Origin: Paramacrobiotus metropolitanus
Lineage: Eukaryota; Tardigrada; Eutardigrada; Parachela; Macrobiotidae
Reading direction: 5' to 3'
DNA length: 64,000 nucleotides
Assembly: GCF_019649055.1 (NCBI RefSeq)
Contig: NW_026570260.1
Location: 930,001 to 994,000, forward strand
Within the stretch, counting starts at the first letter, position 1. The number at the start of each line of letters is the position of its first letter. The notes under the pieces were generated by a model. The model ran no database searches. It was not told the origin of the DNA and was given only the letters and a program-made list of their open reading frames with translations. Made by a program: the position numbers and the translations under genes. Positions 48,101 to 59,574 of this stretch are shown one piece after another.

Positions 48101-51100
48101 GGCGCGCGCTTATATGAATACCTGGGGTATGTACCAAAACGATGTTTACAGTGTTTTTGACGTCACGCTATGCCGTACAAGTCACTGGTCGGTATTCGGT
48201 AGGGTGCTACACGGACTTTCTGGCTGTTCTGCCGCTGGACGTTTTCGCCCCTATCGGCATCGCCAGCAACACCCAGTGGTCCTTGCTCAGTTATCTGAAA
48301 CTGAACCGCATCCTGCGTGTTCTGACCCTGCCGCGCTTCTTCGACCAGATGACAGCCAACCTCGACACTTCCACTGCCTCCGTCCGCATCGTAAAGTTCA
48401 TGCTGTATATCGCGCTGGCCACGCAGATCTGCACGGTGCTTCTTTTCCTCAGCGCTTGCTCACCGGAACGTTGCGCCGATGACCCCAAGTACAGTTGGCC
48501 GCCGGCCGTCCCGCCCAATATCAGCAACACTGACTCACCGGCGGATTACCGCTACACCTCCGCATTATACTTTGCCGTCACTATGATGACCACCATTGGG
48601 TACGGTGATCTGTATCCGCATTCGCTCATTGAACAGCTGGTGTGCAATGTCGTCATGATCGCCGGGGTGCTGATGTACGGTTACTGCCTGGCGGTGCTGA
48701 CGGCAACGATAGCCAACATGGATGCACCGCGGGTGGAATTTCAAGATCGCCTGTTCGCCATGATGAAATTCATGGAGTACAACAAACTGGCGCGTATTGT
48801 CCAGGATCGAGCCATTGATTCTGTGGCGCTGCTGTGGACCATGAGCAAAGGTGAAGAAATCCCGGGAGTGAAAAACATGTGTGAGGATATGCCGGAGCAC
48901 CTAACCGAAGAGATTCAGGTAAGCCATCCATAAGCTTAATTGGGTAAGATTGGGTTTGCTAACAGAAGTCACGATGCGTAGGTTGACGATCTTATCCATT
49001 TGGTGGCCGGTGTACCTATCTTCAAAAATATCGAAGAGCGGATTCTGAAGAACTTTGCGCCCGCGGTGCGCCGGTACCTCTTCCCGCCAGGTGAATACAT
49101 AATCCAAGCGGGTGACCTCATCGATGAGCTATTCGTCATCCGGCGGGGATTCTGCAGCATGTTCCACCCGGAGCAGCAAGGTGTGTGCATCGGCATCCTG
49201 CATCCGCGGATGTACTTTGGAGAGATTGGTTTCATCTTCAATCGCAATGAAATTATCAGCGTCAAGACAATCACGCACTGCGAAGTTCTGGCTATACCGC
49301 GACCGGCGTTTGACTACGTGGCGACCAGTGTGGAGTGGCTGCAGCATCAGATGAATCGCATTTCAGAGGTTGGTTTCAGACTTTAACGAGTGCCTCCTGG
49401 GTTTGATCACAAAAACACCATGGATATTTCGTATTACGTATTATTGCCGTTTATTTTTAGAAATCTCCATGAATTTTAGCATTTACAATTATCAAACCCT
49501 GCAGAAACAAAACTGTTTATTCCCAGGATGGCGATTATTATGAAAACCTCGTGGAAGCAGCCAAGCAAGCCAAACCCTACGCCAAGAAGCGAAAACAGCA
49601 GTCCCCGACCCGCCTGACCGACAGCGAGAAACGCAAACTGCATTTTCGCGAGGACCTTAACGCAGTACACGTGTCGCGATGGGCGGCGTATCTGACGCGA
49701 CTGCTGATGTCGTACACCGTGCCTATGGATGGGACTTTCCTCTTGGTGTGGGAGCGCATTCGGCTGGCCGAATGCCTTTTGCTCTTTGTCCTGTCCATGG
49801 TACAGACCGCATTCCAAATTGATGATTGGTAAATGCCAGCGTGACTACTTTGCGAGTACGTTACCAAAGATCACCCTTGTAGGTTCTATTTCGGCGTGCT
49901 GTACGCGCTGGATCTCTACGCGATCACTGATTTGTATTTGAAATTCCACATCCAGTACGCCAATGGTTAGTCGGTTGTGCCAGGCTATTACCGAAAGAAG
50001 TTGAATAAACAAAGATCGCCATATTTATTTAGATATGAACATTGTGGTGACGCATCCACTGATGACCGCGAAGCGTTACCTGAGTTCCACTTTTTTTATG
50101 GATTTCATAGCGTTATTTCCTTTTGAATTCTTCATGCTCCTGGTGCCGGATGGACTAAGTCGTGCGGAGATCCTGCACTGGGTTATGTACTGCCGATTAA
50201 ATCGCTGTCTGCAGATTTACCGCATCCCTCTGGCCTTCTCCTTCATGGAAGCCGACATAAAGGTGGACACGTCATCGTTACTCCTGAAGAAATACTGCAT
50301 TTATTTCATTGTTTTTATTACCTTCATCACTTGCATTCCGGTCACGCTGGAGTGTCTGCCCAATAAATGTGCAATAACGTCCGCGGGATGCTGTAAGTGT
50401 GAGAACAGCAATAGTAGCAATTGCTCGGTATCTACATAATCGACCGGAGCGTAGCGAAGGTCCTCTTAATTCAGCACCAATGCAAAAATATATCTGTGTC
50501 CGTTACGAAAGGTTGTTACGAAAGGTCATTACGAAAATGTTGCTGGCTGGAAGTGGAAATTATTGATTATGTTAATTGTAAGTTACAATTGATTATCATT
50601 TGCACAAGCGAAAAGCTGCATTCTGCGCTCCGGTCTGCCAATGCACGCCAACGTGCATTTTCCTAGTTTTATGATAATTCTGTTAATCCAGTCAACCGTG
50701 AAAATCAACCCTTAGAGTAGAACTGACTCACTCACTTAACTGAGTTTCAAATAGGAGTATAAACAAGACTTAGTATTCTGGATAACTCCCCTCCCGTGCT
50801 AATATAATATGTAGGATAAACGAATGAACATGTGTAGAAATACTCTGTACCTCCTACGAGTGAATACATAACCATGTTAAATGGAACTTTAATGAGATGA
50901 GCGGTCGCTGATGGTCGTCGCAGTTGATGGTCTGGTCGCTACAGTCGATGATCTGAACTGATTCCGACTAGTTACGGCTAAATCCTTATTGCCGGCTGCA
51001 CCAGCCGTTGCCGGAGCATGCACAGATTGACATACATTGTACAATACAGATCTAGATGTACGAGTACAACGCATGCAGTGACAATGAATGTACAATGCAT

Positions 51101-54100
51101 GATAATGCATGCTAAAAGTATGCTGATGTAAGGCTTGGTAGGTTTTACCAAGGTGTGCCAGAAATATCACCAACATTCAGGTTCACAGTATATTTTTATG
51201 AACCAACTGGCGTGTGCTTTAAGTGACTGGCATGGATGTTAAGAAATGGGACAAAAATTTAATACGTGTGCGAACACATTTCACTGCTTCTTACGAATAA
51301 TATTAATTTTCTGTTTGATGTCAACATGTTTTGCATTGTTTTACTCGAATGTTGACAGATTTCAAAATTCAGAACAAGACCCAGTCCGACCTGAACATTC
51401 AGCTGGACATCGATTTCCCCGACTACATCGACGATATTAGCACTGTAGGGCTCACACGCCGTCCTTGGACATCGCACTTTACCCGGCACAGCGACTTGTC
51501 ACGGGTCAAACGCCAAGCGGTCACGAGCCCGGCCCCAGACGCTGACGGTTACATTAACCTGGACACTTCACTCGTGTGCCTTGGCCAGTGTTTCTTGCAC
51601 AATGGCGGCATCGACGAGACTACCGACAACTGGACACGTTTTGTCGCTAGTTTTTACTGGGCGGTGACGACCACGACGAGCACCGGCTATGGTGACCTTT
51701 ACGCTACTAATCAATTGGAGCAGGTGGTGTTCCTTTTCTCCATGATTTCCGGGAATATATTTTACGGGTACATTGTGGCTAGCATTGCGGCGGCGCAGGC
51801 CAATAGTGATGCGCAACGTTCACGGTTTTTTGAGAGATTGGTGGCGGTCAAGCAGTATATGCTGCATGAACGGCTGGGAAAAAACCTACGAAAAAGAGTG
51901 GTCAAGTAAGATGAAAGACTGAGAAGATAGTGGGACTAATTAATTAAAAAATAGTTGAACAACAGCATGATTAACAATAGCAATAATGTATTGCAAGGTT
52001 GATAATAATAGCACTAACTGAAGTTTGTTTTTAATAAACTGATTCTTCCTGAACGGTTATTTCTGCGTTGTAGGTATTATGAATATTTGTGGATGAGGAC
52101 ACACGGCGTTGATCCGCAGACTCTGATCGTCGGCCTTCCGCCGTCCCTCACCGGGGAACTGGCACTGCAGCTGTACAAAAAGGTCATCGAGCAGATTCAG
52201 ATCTTTAAGAACACTCCCGCTGGGTTCAAAAAGATGTTGGCGGCCATAATCCGTCCGCTGTATATTATTGAAGGCGAGTATGTAATCCGCTGCGGCGACA
52301 TCGGTGCTGATCTGTTCTTCCTGTACCGCGGCACCATGGACCTCATTTATACCAACGGCGAGGTCTCCCCTGCCATTGTCCGCTCTGGCCGTATCCTGGG
52401 TGAGGTGGCCTTTCTTACCAATCAAAAAGCAAATACCAGCTACCGAGCACGTGAGAACAGCGACCTATACTTCATCACCAAGAACGACTTCGACATCGTC
52501 CTGGAGCACTTCCCAGAAGTCCGAGAACGCCTGATGGATGAGGCTAAGGAGAGCATGGAACGGGAAACAGAAAACCAGCTACTATTTGAAAAGCGGCCGC
52601 ATAAGAAGACCCTGCAGAATTCCCTGATCTACCGCCCACCCGAGACGGTACCACTCCGAGACCGCCTGGATAAGGCCGTCCGCCATATTTTCCGCCCAGA
52701 CGACAAATTTATTCGCTACTTTAGCAAATTCAGTATGATGGGGCTACGGACGGTTTCGGTGATGCTGATCTTATTCCAGCCGTCCTTTAACAGCTACGGC
52801 ATGGAGTTATACGCAGCCAACTACATTCTCGAAGTGGTATTCCTCTTCAACATCATTCTGACTCTAAAAACCGGGTTTCTGGATGAATTCGGCAACGAGG
52901 TGATGATCCCGGTGTCCATTCGGCAGCGATACTTGCGCAGCCGCAATGGCCTTCTCCTGGACTGTTTCGCCTGTTGTCCTTATGAAATCTTCGCGTTGAC
53001 GGCGCCCGGGGAGATCCAGCCTCAAATCTGGGGCTATCTACGGTTATTACGCATACCGGCGCGATTGTTGCGCATTCAAGAGTTCTTTAAGAACTGGTTG
53101 AGCGAACTGGACATTAACATGCTAACGGTGCGGTTAACGTTTTCCTTTACGCAATTGGCGCTGTGGTTGCACTTTTTTACGGGAGTCGCGTATTATATCG
53201 CTTGCCCGCACGGATACTGTAATCCGCAATCGTGGATTAAGAATACGCTGCTGGTGTATAACCATACGGCAGAACAAGCGTATGTGACGTCATTTTATTG
53301 GGTGGCCAACACAGCGACTAGTACCGGGTACGGCGACATCATTCCGCCCACTAATTTATCCAGGATTTTTTCCTGCATCGTCCAGGTGATTTTCGGCAAC
53401 AATATTTTCCCTAATTTCATTAACATTTTCCTATAAAGTTTTGCAGTCAGTTTGGCGATCTTTCCTATAATTTTATCGTTTTCGGTGTACTGTTGTAGAT
53501 TGTAGGAAAATGCCTGTTTGGTTTCATTATCGGCGATATTGCCTCGGCGCTAGCCAATGCTGAAATCAGTCGGCAGAACTTTGAGAGCCAGTTTCAAGCG
53601 ATAAAAACATATCTTCTGGATCAGCATGCCAGTAAACCCATCATCGATCGCGTACAGAACTACTTTAACTATCTATGGATAATCAGTCGTGGCATCAATG
53701 ACATTGCCTCTGTTCTCAGTGACGCTCCCTTCTGCCTGCGAACGGAAATTGGTTTCGCTGTACACAACCGCGACTTGCGACAAGTAGGTCTCATATCTAA
53801 GCAAAAGGCCTATAAAAGCAGTTGTACTCTAGCATCATAATTCGCTGTAGTGGATGCCTACGAACAGAAACATATTGCAGTTCATGCGCATATTCGGTTA
53901 GAGTTTGTTAAACTCCAGTGTGCTGACTAAATCGGGGTATGCTGGGGCTGATTTTTTTAAGCAACACCTTTGCAGTTGCCGCTGTTTCGTGATGCGTCGG
54001 ACGCCTTCATCCGTATGGTTAGCGCCCACCTACACCAAGTGCAGTTCGTCCCGGGAGATTTCATTATTCAACAGGGCGATCTGGTGCAGGAGATCTACTT

Positions 54101-54438
54101 CCTGCATCGCGGCGAGGCCGTCGAGGTGGAGACGGGAGTAGAGATTGGGGTCATCCGGCACGGCAGCCACATTAACTGGCAGGCGGTCCTGATCGACTGG
54201 CCGGCATCGCGAACGGTGCGTGCCACCGACAACTGTGAGGTTTACGTTCTGTCCCGTGCCGATCTGGAGAAGGTGCATTTATCGATAAGTCGGTTACTAT
54301 ATCATACAGAAATGTTTACCTTTAGTTGTACGTTGATAGGTGGTTCAGAAGTTCCAGATGGAAATGGCAAATGTCTGCACCACAACGAGGACACGATTAA
54401 GAGATTTGCTGGAGGAAGAGCATGCCGAGCTGGACTAA
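45181..54438 (+). CDS. Four-repeat cyclic-nucleotide-gated channel (CNGK / tetraKCNG type), 2202 residues
   Basis: Fifteen exons join in phase with no stop: 45181-45738, 45987-46366, 46468-46825, 47048-47377, 47514-48126, 48203-48918, 48982-49368, 49527-49828, 49883-49965, 50033-50392, 51359-51905, 52074-53385, 53499-53783, 53976-54272 and 54358-54438 (6609 bases). Four units each have six membrane segments, a pore, a C-linker and a cyclic-nucleotide-binding domain. Pores: repeat I TTTSVGLGEVHA, II MMTTIGYGDLYP, III TTTTSTGYGDLYA, IV TATSTGYGDIIP. Binding domains lie at about 47070-47370, 48990-49360, 52150-52520 and 53980-54270. Sea-urchin and fish sperm CNGK have this layout and are K+-selective, cGMP-gated channels acting as a pseudotetramer in the plasma membrane. 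Only repeat I keeps the FGE...R phosphate cassette intact. The start ATG precedes a His-rich, charged N-terminus. Confidence 0.9.
50436..50675 (+). mobile_element. Dispersed element, copy A, in intron 10 of the channel gene
   Basis: The block begins CGACCGGAGCGTAGCGAAGG and ends with CTCCGGTCTGCCAATGCACG...TTTTCCTAG, with short inverted ends. It matches 21430-21745 on the opposite strand along its length, including TTACGAAAGG(T)CGTTACGAAA-type core sequence. It lies in the 966-base intron 50393-51358, by far the longest in the gene. No coding capacity is seen. Confidence 0.65.
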
Positions 54439-55085
54439 TGTTGGATAAAGAGCTCGACTGAATGGTGGTGATAACACGTTTTGAATTTGGTTGGTTTGCA
54501 GGCGTTTGCAAAATGGTTGTATGATTTGATCCGGCGCGAGCAACGAACATGCGAAACTTGTTTTACTATATTCTTCAGTCTCGATCAAACAGTAATGGTA
54601 TTACTTAAAGTAGGTCGAGTTCATTTATTGTTAGCCTAAAATCTGAGTGAAATATTAATTATTGTCTTGGAAATAAGATTTGGTCGGCTTTCCGCTTACA
54701 AACAGCCGTGAAGAGGACGAATTAAACATTAATGCAAGGCGTGTGATCGTGTAAAAAGATCATAAAACACCAAACGCAGTTGGCCATGATTTTTGCCAGC
54801 ACATATTTAGCCGGACCACTGTAGTAAGCGATGAAAATTGACGGCCGACTTTGTTGAAACAGTCTGATCTCTGAAAGTAAGCCGAGGTTGCCGATGAAAA
54901 AACGTTGATCTCTGCTGTTTACTAACTGGGAGGCAAGGCTCCTTTACTCCATAAATCCCGCTCCTTATTCATCAAGGCGTGCGCTTGCAACTTTTTGCTG
55001 ATCTCGCATTTGAGGAGCTCTTCCCTCAAAACTGGCCGTCAGCCGGTTAGACGATGGTGCAATACAAGCTTAAGCAATCCGTTGT
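54439..55085. other. Intergenic between convergent genes, nothing recognised
   Basis: The 3' end of the channel gene faces the 3' end of the coiled-coil gene across this gap. No repeat pair, structured RNA or domain-bearing frame was found. Confidence 0.45.
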
Positions 55086-56721
55086 TTAATCCAGCATTCC
55101 CGATAACTGCACACTGGGCGGTACTTGTCCCGATTTCTTCCACAGCTCGATCTTCAAAGACGTCTGCAGCATCTGGATCTCCACGTTCATCTTGGAAATG
55201 TACACTTCCATCTCCAACTGGTGGATCTTGTGCTCCAGATATTTAACCTGGGCTTTCATGGCGGCACGCTTCTGATCACAGTCCGGTTTGGGCTGGATGA
55301 GGTTCTTCCGGGCGGCCGCCGGTATGGACGCGGTGGTGGAACAGCCTGGGCAGTTGCTGGTGCCTACCGGGACGGAGCACTTGACGCACGTCTTCCTGAT
55401 GCTGGCGAAGAAACCTGTATCGCCGCCCAGGGAGGTGCCCCCGGTGGTGGAACCCTTGTGGCCCGGCAATATGTCCGCAAAGGACCGACGTTTACGAAAT
55501 TTCGAGGCCAAGGTGTTCTTACTTTCGCGGTCCAGAGCGGCTTGCAGCCGGCTCTGCAGGGATTTAAAATAAGTTTCATTCTCCATCATTTCCATGGTCA
55601 ATTTGCTAGCAATCTGCAACAAAAATCAGTATAAACTGTTCTCAAATTTACTTTTAAAAAAATATTTTTGGGGAACTAATTCATTTCTGTAGTTAATGTA
55701 TTTTTTTAATACAATAGTCTATGTAATTGAACTTCTTATATTCCACAACGTAATTTATCACGGTCGATAAACGGTGCACCCTCCAAAAAGTCACCAACCT
55801 CTGTCGCGGAGTCTAGTTGCAACTTGAGATCGGCGTCCAACCGGTCCAGTATTTTTGCTTCCTCATCGTACAGCTGGCAGAGATACTTGTGCTCCCTGGC
55901 CGTGGCGTACGTCTGCTGGCGTTCCGCTTCGAATTTGTCGCGCAAGGTCACCGTCAACTCCGCGGTGGCCGTTTTGAAAGTAGTGATACGTTCCCGCAGT
56001 TCAAAAATCTCCGCCTTCAGTATGGGGAAATCCTTGATGTACTGCTTGGTCTGTTCGTTGATTTCCCGTGTAATGCGGGCTTTGCGTGATACACCTTTCA
56101 GTGAGGCGGCGAAGGTGAGAAAGCCCGCTTTAAGAACCAACTGTTCAGCGTATAGATCGATGAGCGCGCCTTTGAGCCGATTGATACGGTTCTCCCCCTC
56201 CATGAACTGCATGGCCGTCTCTTTCTGGCGACGATCGGCCAACTGGGCCCGCGCCCGGTCGGCTTGCAGCGCCATCTCACTGGAGCGTTCTTTTAATTTC
56301 TCGATGATGTCCTCGACGTCAGTTAGGCTAGACTAGCGGAAATACAAGTTAGACATGGGAATCAGTTAAATCACTCATCAACAAACCAACGAAAACAAGA
56401 TCCCAAGAAAAAAACTGATTTTGTACGTGTCTAGGTTCAGTCGGTCAAAAGTTAACACAATGGATTTGTGCACATGCATGTGGAGAGTGTGCCACGAACC
56501 TTCATTTGCTCTATTTCTTGCACGAGAACGGCGCTCTCGCCGTCGATGCGGGCCATCTCATCGTCCATCTCCCGCAGATGCGTGATGACCCCCAACCGCT
56601 CCTTGAGGGCCTTCTCGAGTTCGCACTCCAGGTCCTTGTAGTACACTTCCAGCTGCATAAGACCGGCCCCCTGACAGTCGTCCATCAGCGACGAGAGGTC
56701 GCCGCAATACCTTCCGCTCAT
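55086..56721 (-). CDS. Coiled-coil protein with embedded CxxC pairs, 427 residues, 3 exons
   Basis: Exons 56500-56721, 55799-56332 and 55086-55613 join at phase 0. The protein is nearly all heptad-like helix: an acidic N-terminus (LECELEKALKERLGVITHL), a central coil (INEQTKQYIKDFPILKAEIF, ELRERITTFKTATAELTVTL) and a C-terminal coil (YLEHKIHQLEMEVYISKM). Between the last two lies a basic stretch (FRKRRSFADILPG) and a cysteine pair motif, CVKC then CPGC eight residues later, which could bind zinc. The donor of exon two is GTTGGT, a weak but otherwise used form (also in the channel gene). No family was recognised; a cytoskeletal or ciliary structural role would fit coiled coils but is speculation. 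Confidence 0.6.
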
Positions 56722-57479
56722 CCTTCACACGGAAACGGGTTGGGTTGGTTCAGGAATTCCAGTAACGATGAGTCTAGCTACGCTGTCTACCCATAAGGAA
56801 CTGCATGCATTCGTGTTGAAACTGGAGTGCGTAGCGCACAGCTTCGCAAAAAAATCATTAAAAATCGGTAATCGGTAATCGGTAAAAAATCATTAAAAAT
56901 CGGTAAAATCATTAAAAATCGGATCCATAAAAGACCAGCTCCAATTAAAAAGAGCAGCGTTTACAAAGTAACGAATGCCATCATCCAGATGTTTTGTCAG
57001 CTGTTTCTGCTTGCCAAATAAGCAGCAATATTAGCGGAACGGGGGTTCACGTTGTTACTAAGCCATTCATAAACCAGAAAAACGCTTTTGCCTAATTATA
57101 TCATTTGTTTTTATTTATTACGCCAAAATCGCAGCCACATGACAATTTCAGCGAACAAGTAGTAGTAGCGTAGCAACAAATTTTTGGTTAAACGGAGGGA
57201 TTACTAATAAAATTCTATAGATTTTGTATCCACATTTTGGTGATTAATTCGTTAAATCTTAATAATATCAAGGAAAAGATCTATATTACAATTTACAACG
57301 GAAAACCCCGTACGATCTGGTCAGAACAAACCAAAAAATTAACCGAAAAACTGCTAACGCCATTCGATTAAGCGTCTCGAAACTGTGTTACACGCTTTTT
57401 GTTTGGTAATTATCCGCTCCAGCTCCTGTGCACAGACGCTGGTGCCGGTAGAGCTGAAAGCACAAGGTGCAATGAATAA
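56722..57479. other. Intergenic with short AATCGGTAA repeats
   Basis: At 56855-56925 the strings AATCGGTAATCGGTA and AAAATCATTAAAAATCGGTA repeat several times, a small imperfect tandem array. Otherwise AT-rich with no gene. Confidence 0.45.
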
Positions 57480-57967
57480 TGGTGGAGGTCAATTACATTT
57501 GGGTAACGTTGCGCGCCGGGTAACGGGAAACGCGTAAAAAATGTGACGTAACAGCGCGTAAACAAGTAAACATTCTGATTCGCAGTTACAAAATCTGAGG
57601 TGGGTTTTCAGCTTACTTGTCCGCGTAAGCGTTAACCATTACCCAAACTACGAGTAACTCGTAACTCTCCTGCACAGATCGACAAAATTTGTGTGTGTTT
57701 GGAGTTTGGAACAAAAGTAAAACCAACGACCCAAAGTCACATTACAAAACTCATAATTAACTTCTTTGACGTAATGCCACATTTACCACATTACAACATT
57801 AAAATGAGTTTTTCAGTTCCACTTCGGTGTTCAATTTCTTTCTTGGCACGGAGCGTACTCGACTTACGATTGGACGATAATTTTGTCGCTGAGTCATGGA
57901 TAGTTTTTTACGCGTTTCTTCGTTACCCGACGCGCATCGGTTACCCAAATGTAATTGACCTCTACCA
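57480..57967. mobile_element. MITE with long terminal inverted repeats, copy 2
   Basis: The terminal repeats, 57480-57542 and 57905-57967, are about 63 bases each and pair with few mismatches; outermost bases are TGG(T)(G/A)GAGGTCAATTACA at the left. The element is 488 bases, has no transposase and matches 2541-3047 throughout. Copy 2 has the better preserved ends. Confidence 0.75.
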
Positions 57968-58139
57968 ATAAAAGCTAATTTTATAATATTAATAATCACA
58001 ATTAATACAAAAAGGGCTGTTCACAATGGAAATAACCATACATAGAAAAAAATTGATAATTACATGGATTGCAAAGTATTACCGCTGCCACGTACATCGA
58101 CTCAAAGAACAGTTCATTATTATATATACAAAGCCAACT

Positions 58140-59400
58140 GAGCCGTTTCTTCGGCCAACACCTCCTCCTACACCGTTCGTCACCAATTTTTACACGATAG
58201 CTAAAAAAATCCCTAAAATCATGTAGTTTGCGGCAACGACTTTCGTTTTTCAATCTTTTCGTCCTCCGATTTACGAAACGGCTCCAAAACGAATTTTGCT
58301 GATTGGTCGATCATTAGAAAGTAACAGAGGATTGGCGGAAATGCGTAAGGGACCATCCATAAATTACGTAACGCCAGCAGGGGGAGGGGGGAGTCTTTGA
58401 AACGTTACCATTTATGACAAAGGAGAAGGGGGGGGCCTTAAAAAATTTGTTACGTTCTGTTACAATTATGACGTCACAATGGTATAGCTTATGGACGGGT
58501 TTTGATTTTATTACGTGACGCTTAGGGGAGGGGGATCTCAGTTTTGTTAGCATTGGTGACAGAGGGGAGAGGAGTATTCAAAACCGTGAATTTTGGCGTT
58601 ACGTAATTTATGGATGGCCCCTAATTTTCGAACCTAAACCGCTGACACAAGGCATACGTACGAACATATGCATATTGTTAAGCCACATACTCAGTTTGTC
58701 CACTCGGCCACTCGGCTGGTTCATTTTACGGGAATGCAAATTTTATCGTTAAAAAAATACACTCCTCCTACACCGTTCGCCACCCATTTTTTCACGACAG
58801 CTCCAAAATTCTTTAAAATCATGTAGTTTGCGTCAACGACTTTCGTTTTTAAATAACTTCGTCCTCCGATTCACGAAACGCGTTCGAAACGAATTTCGCT
58901 GATTGGCTTACCTTTAGAAATTAAAATTGGATTGGCGGAAATGCGAATCGTTTCGAACGAAAACCGCTGACTAACAGCATGCGGTACAACGACAATTATG
59001 AGCCGAAGAGCACTGTACCGTTAATATTGTGGATAAAGTGGAGATACAAAAATACGGAAAGGCATAACGTAAAATGGACTGATTAATGTAACAGTAATTA
59101 ACGTGGTTGGTAGCCTGGTTCTGTACATGCATATGTTTTTATAATTACTATTATTTATATACAGAGCTAACTTCGCCGTTTTTCTTTAGTTTCCTCCTAT
59201 CTATTCGGCGCTGATTTTCCCACGATAGCTTGAAAAACGCTTAATTCATGTTATCTGTCCTTATGATTTTGGTTTTTCGATCTTCTCGTAATTCGAATTA
59301 CAAAGCATTACCAAAACGAATTTCGCTGATTGGCTTAACATAAAGTAACCAATAGATGATTGGCGCAAATGTATAACTTTTCGAACAAAAATGCAAACAC
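58140..59400. repeat. Three diverged copies of a roughly 200-base repeat
   Basis: A block with CCTCCTACACCGTTCG, CACGATAGCT, ATCATGTAGTTTGCG and CGAATTTCGCTGATTGGCTT occurs at about 58145-58345 (plus 58622 onward), 58765-58975 and 59185-59385, decreasing in similarity. Each ends in ATTGGCGGAAATGCG-type sequence, then TTTCGAAC. The spacing is about 420-620 bases, the first enlarged by an inserted MITE. Confidence 0.65.
58349..58621. mobile_element. 273-base MITE inserted in a repeat copy, TAA target duplication
   Basis: Terminal inverted repeats GGG(A/G)CCATCCATAAATTA...CGTAACGCC (27 bases, one mismatch) lie at 58349-58375 and 58595-58621. TAA flanks both sides (58346-58348, 58622-58624). The interior is G-rich (GGGGGAGGGGGG-type runs) and non-coding. 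The neighbouring repeat copy at about 58945 shows the uninterrupted site. Confidence 0.8.
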
Positions 59401-59574
59401 GTACATATTATTATGTGAGCGGCATTTTACATTGGCGGAAAGAAGAAAAGGATAACTGTACCTTAACGGGCAAGGTACATACAAAAACTAACATAAGTAC
59501 GTATTAACAAAAAGTAGGGAAGACGGTGAGAACAATGAATGTCCCAGTGATGCGCAAATTCCCGACTGGAAGAT

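Noticed and set aside
54273-54463. Read-through of channel exon fourteen to the stop at 54461
   Set aside because: Splicing from 54272 to 54358 gives a charged helical C-terminus in phase, more typical than the unspliced Cys/Gly-rich tail; read-through cannot be wholly excluded.
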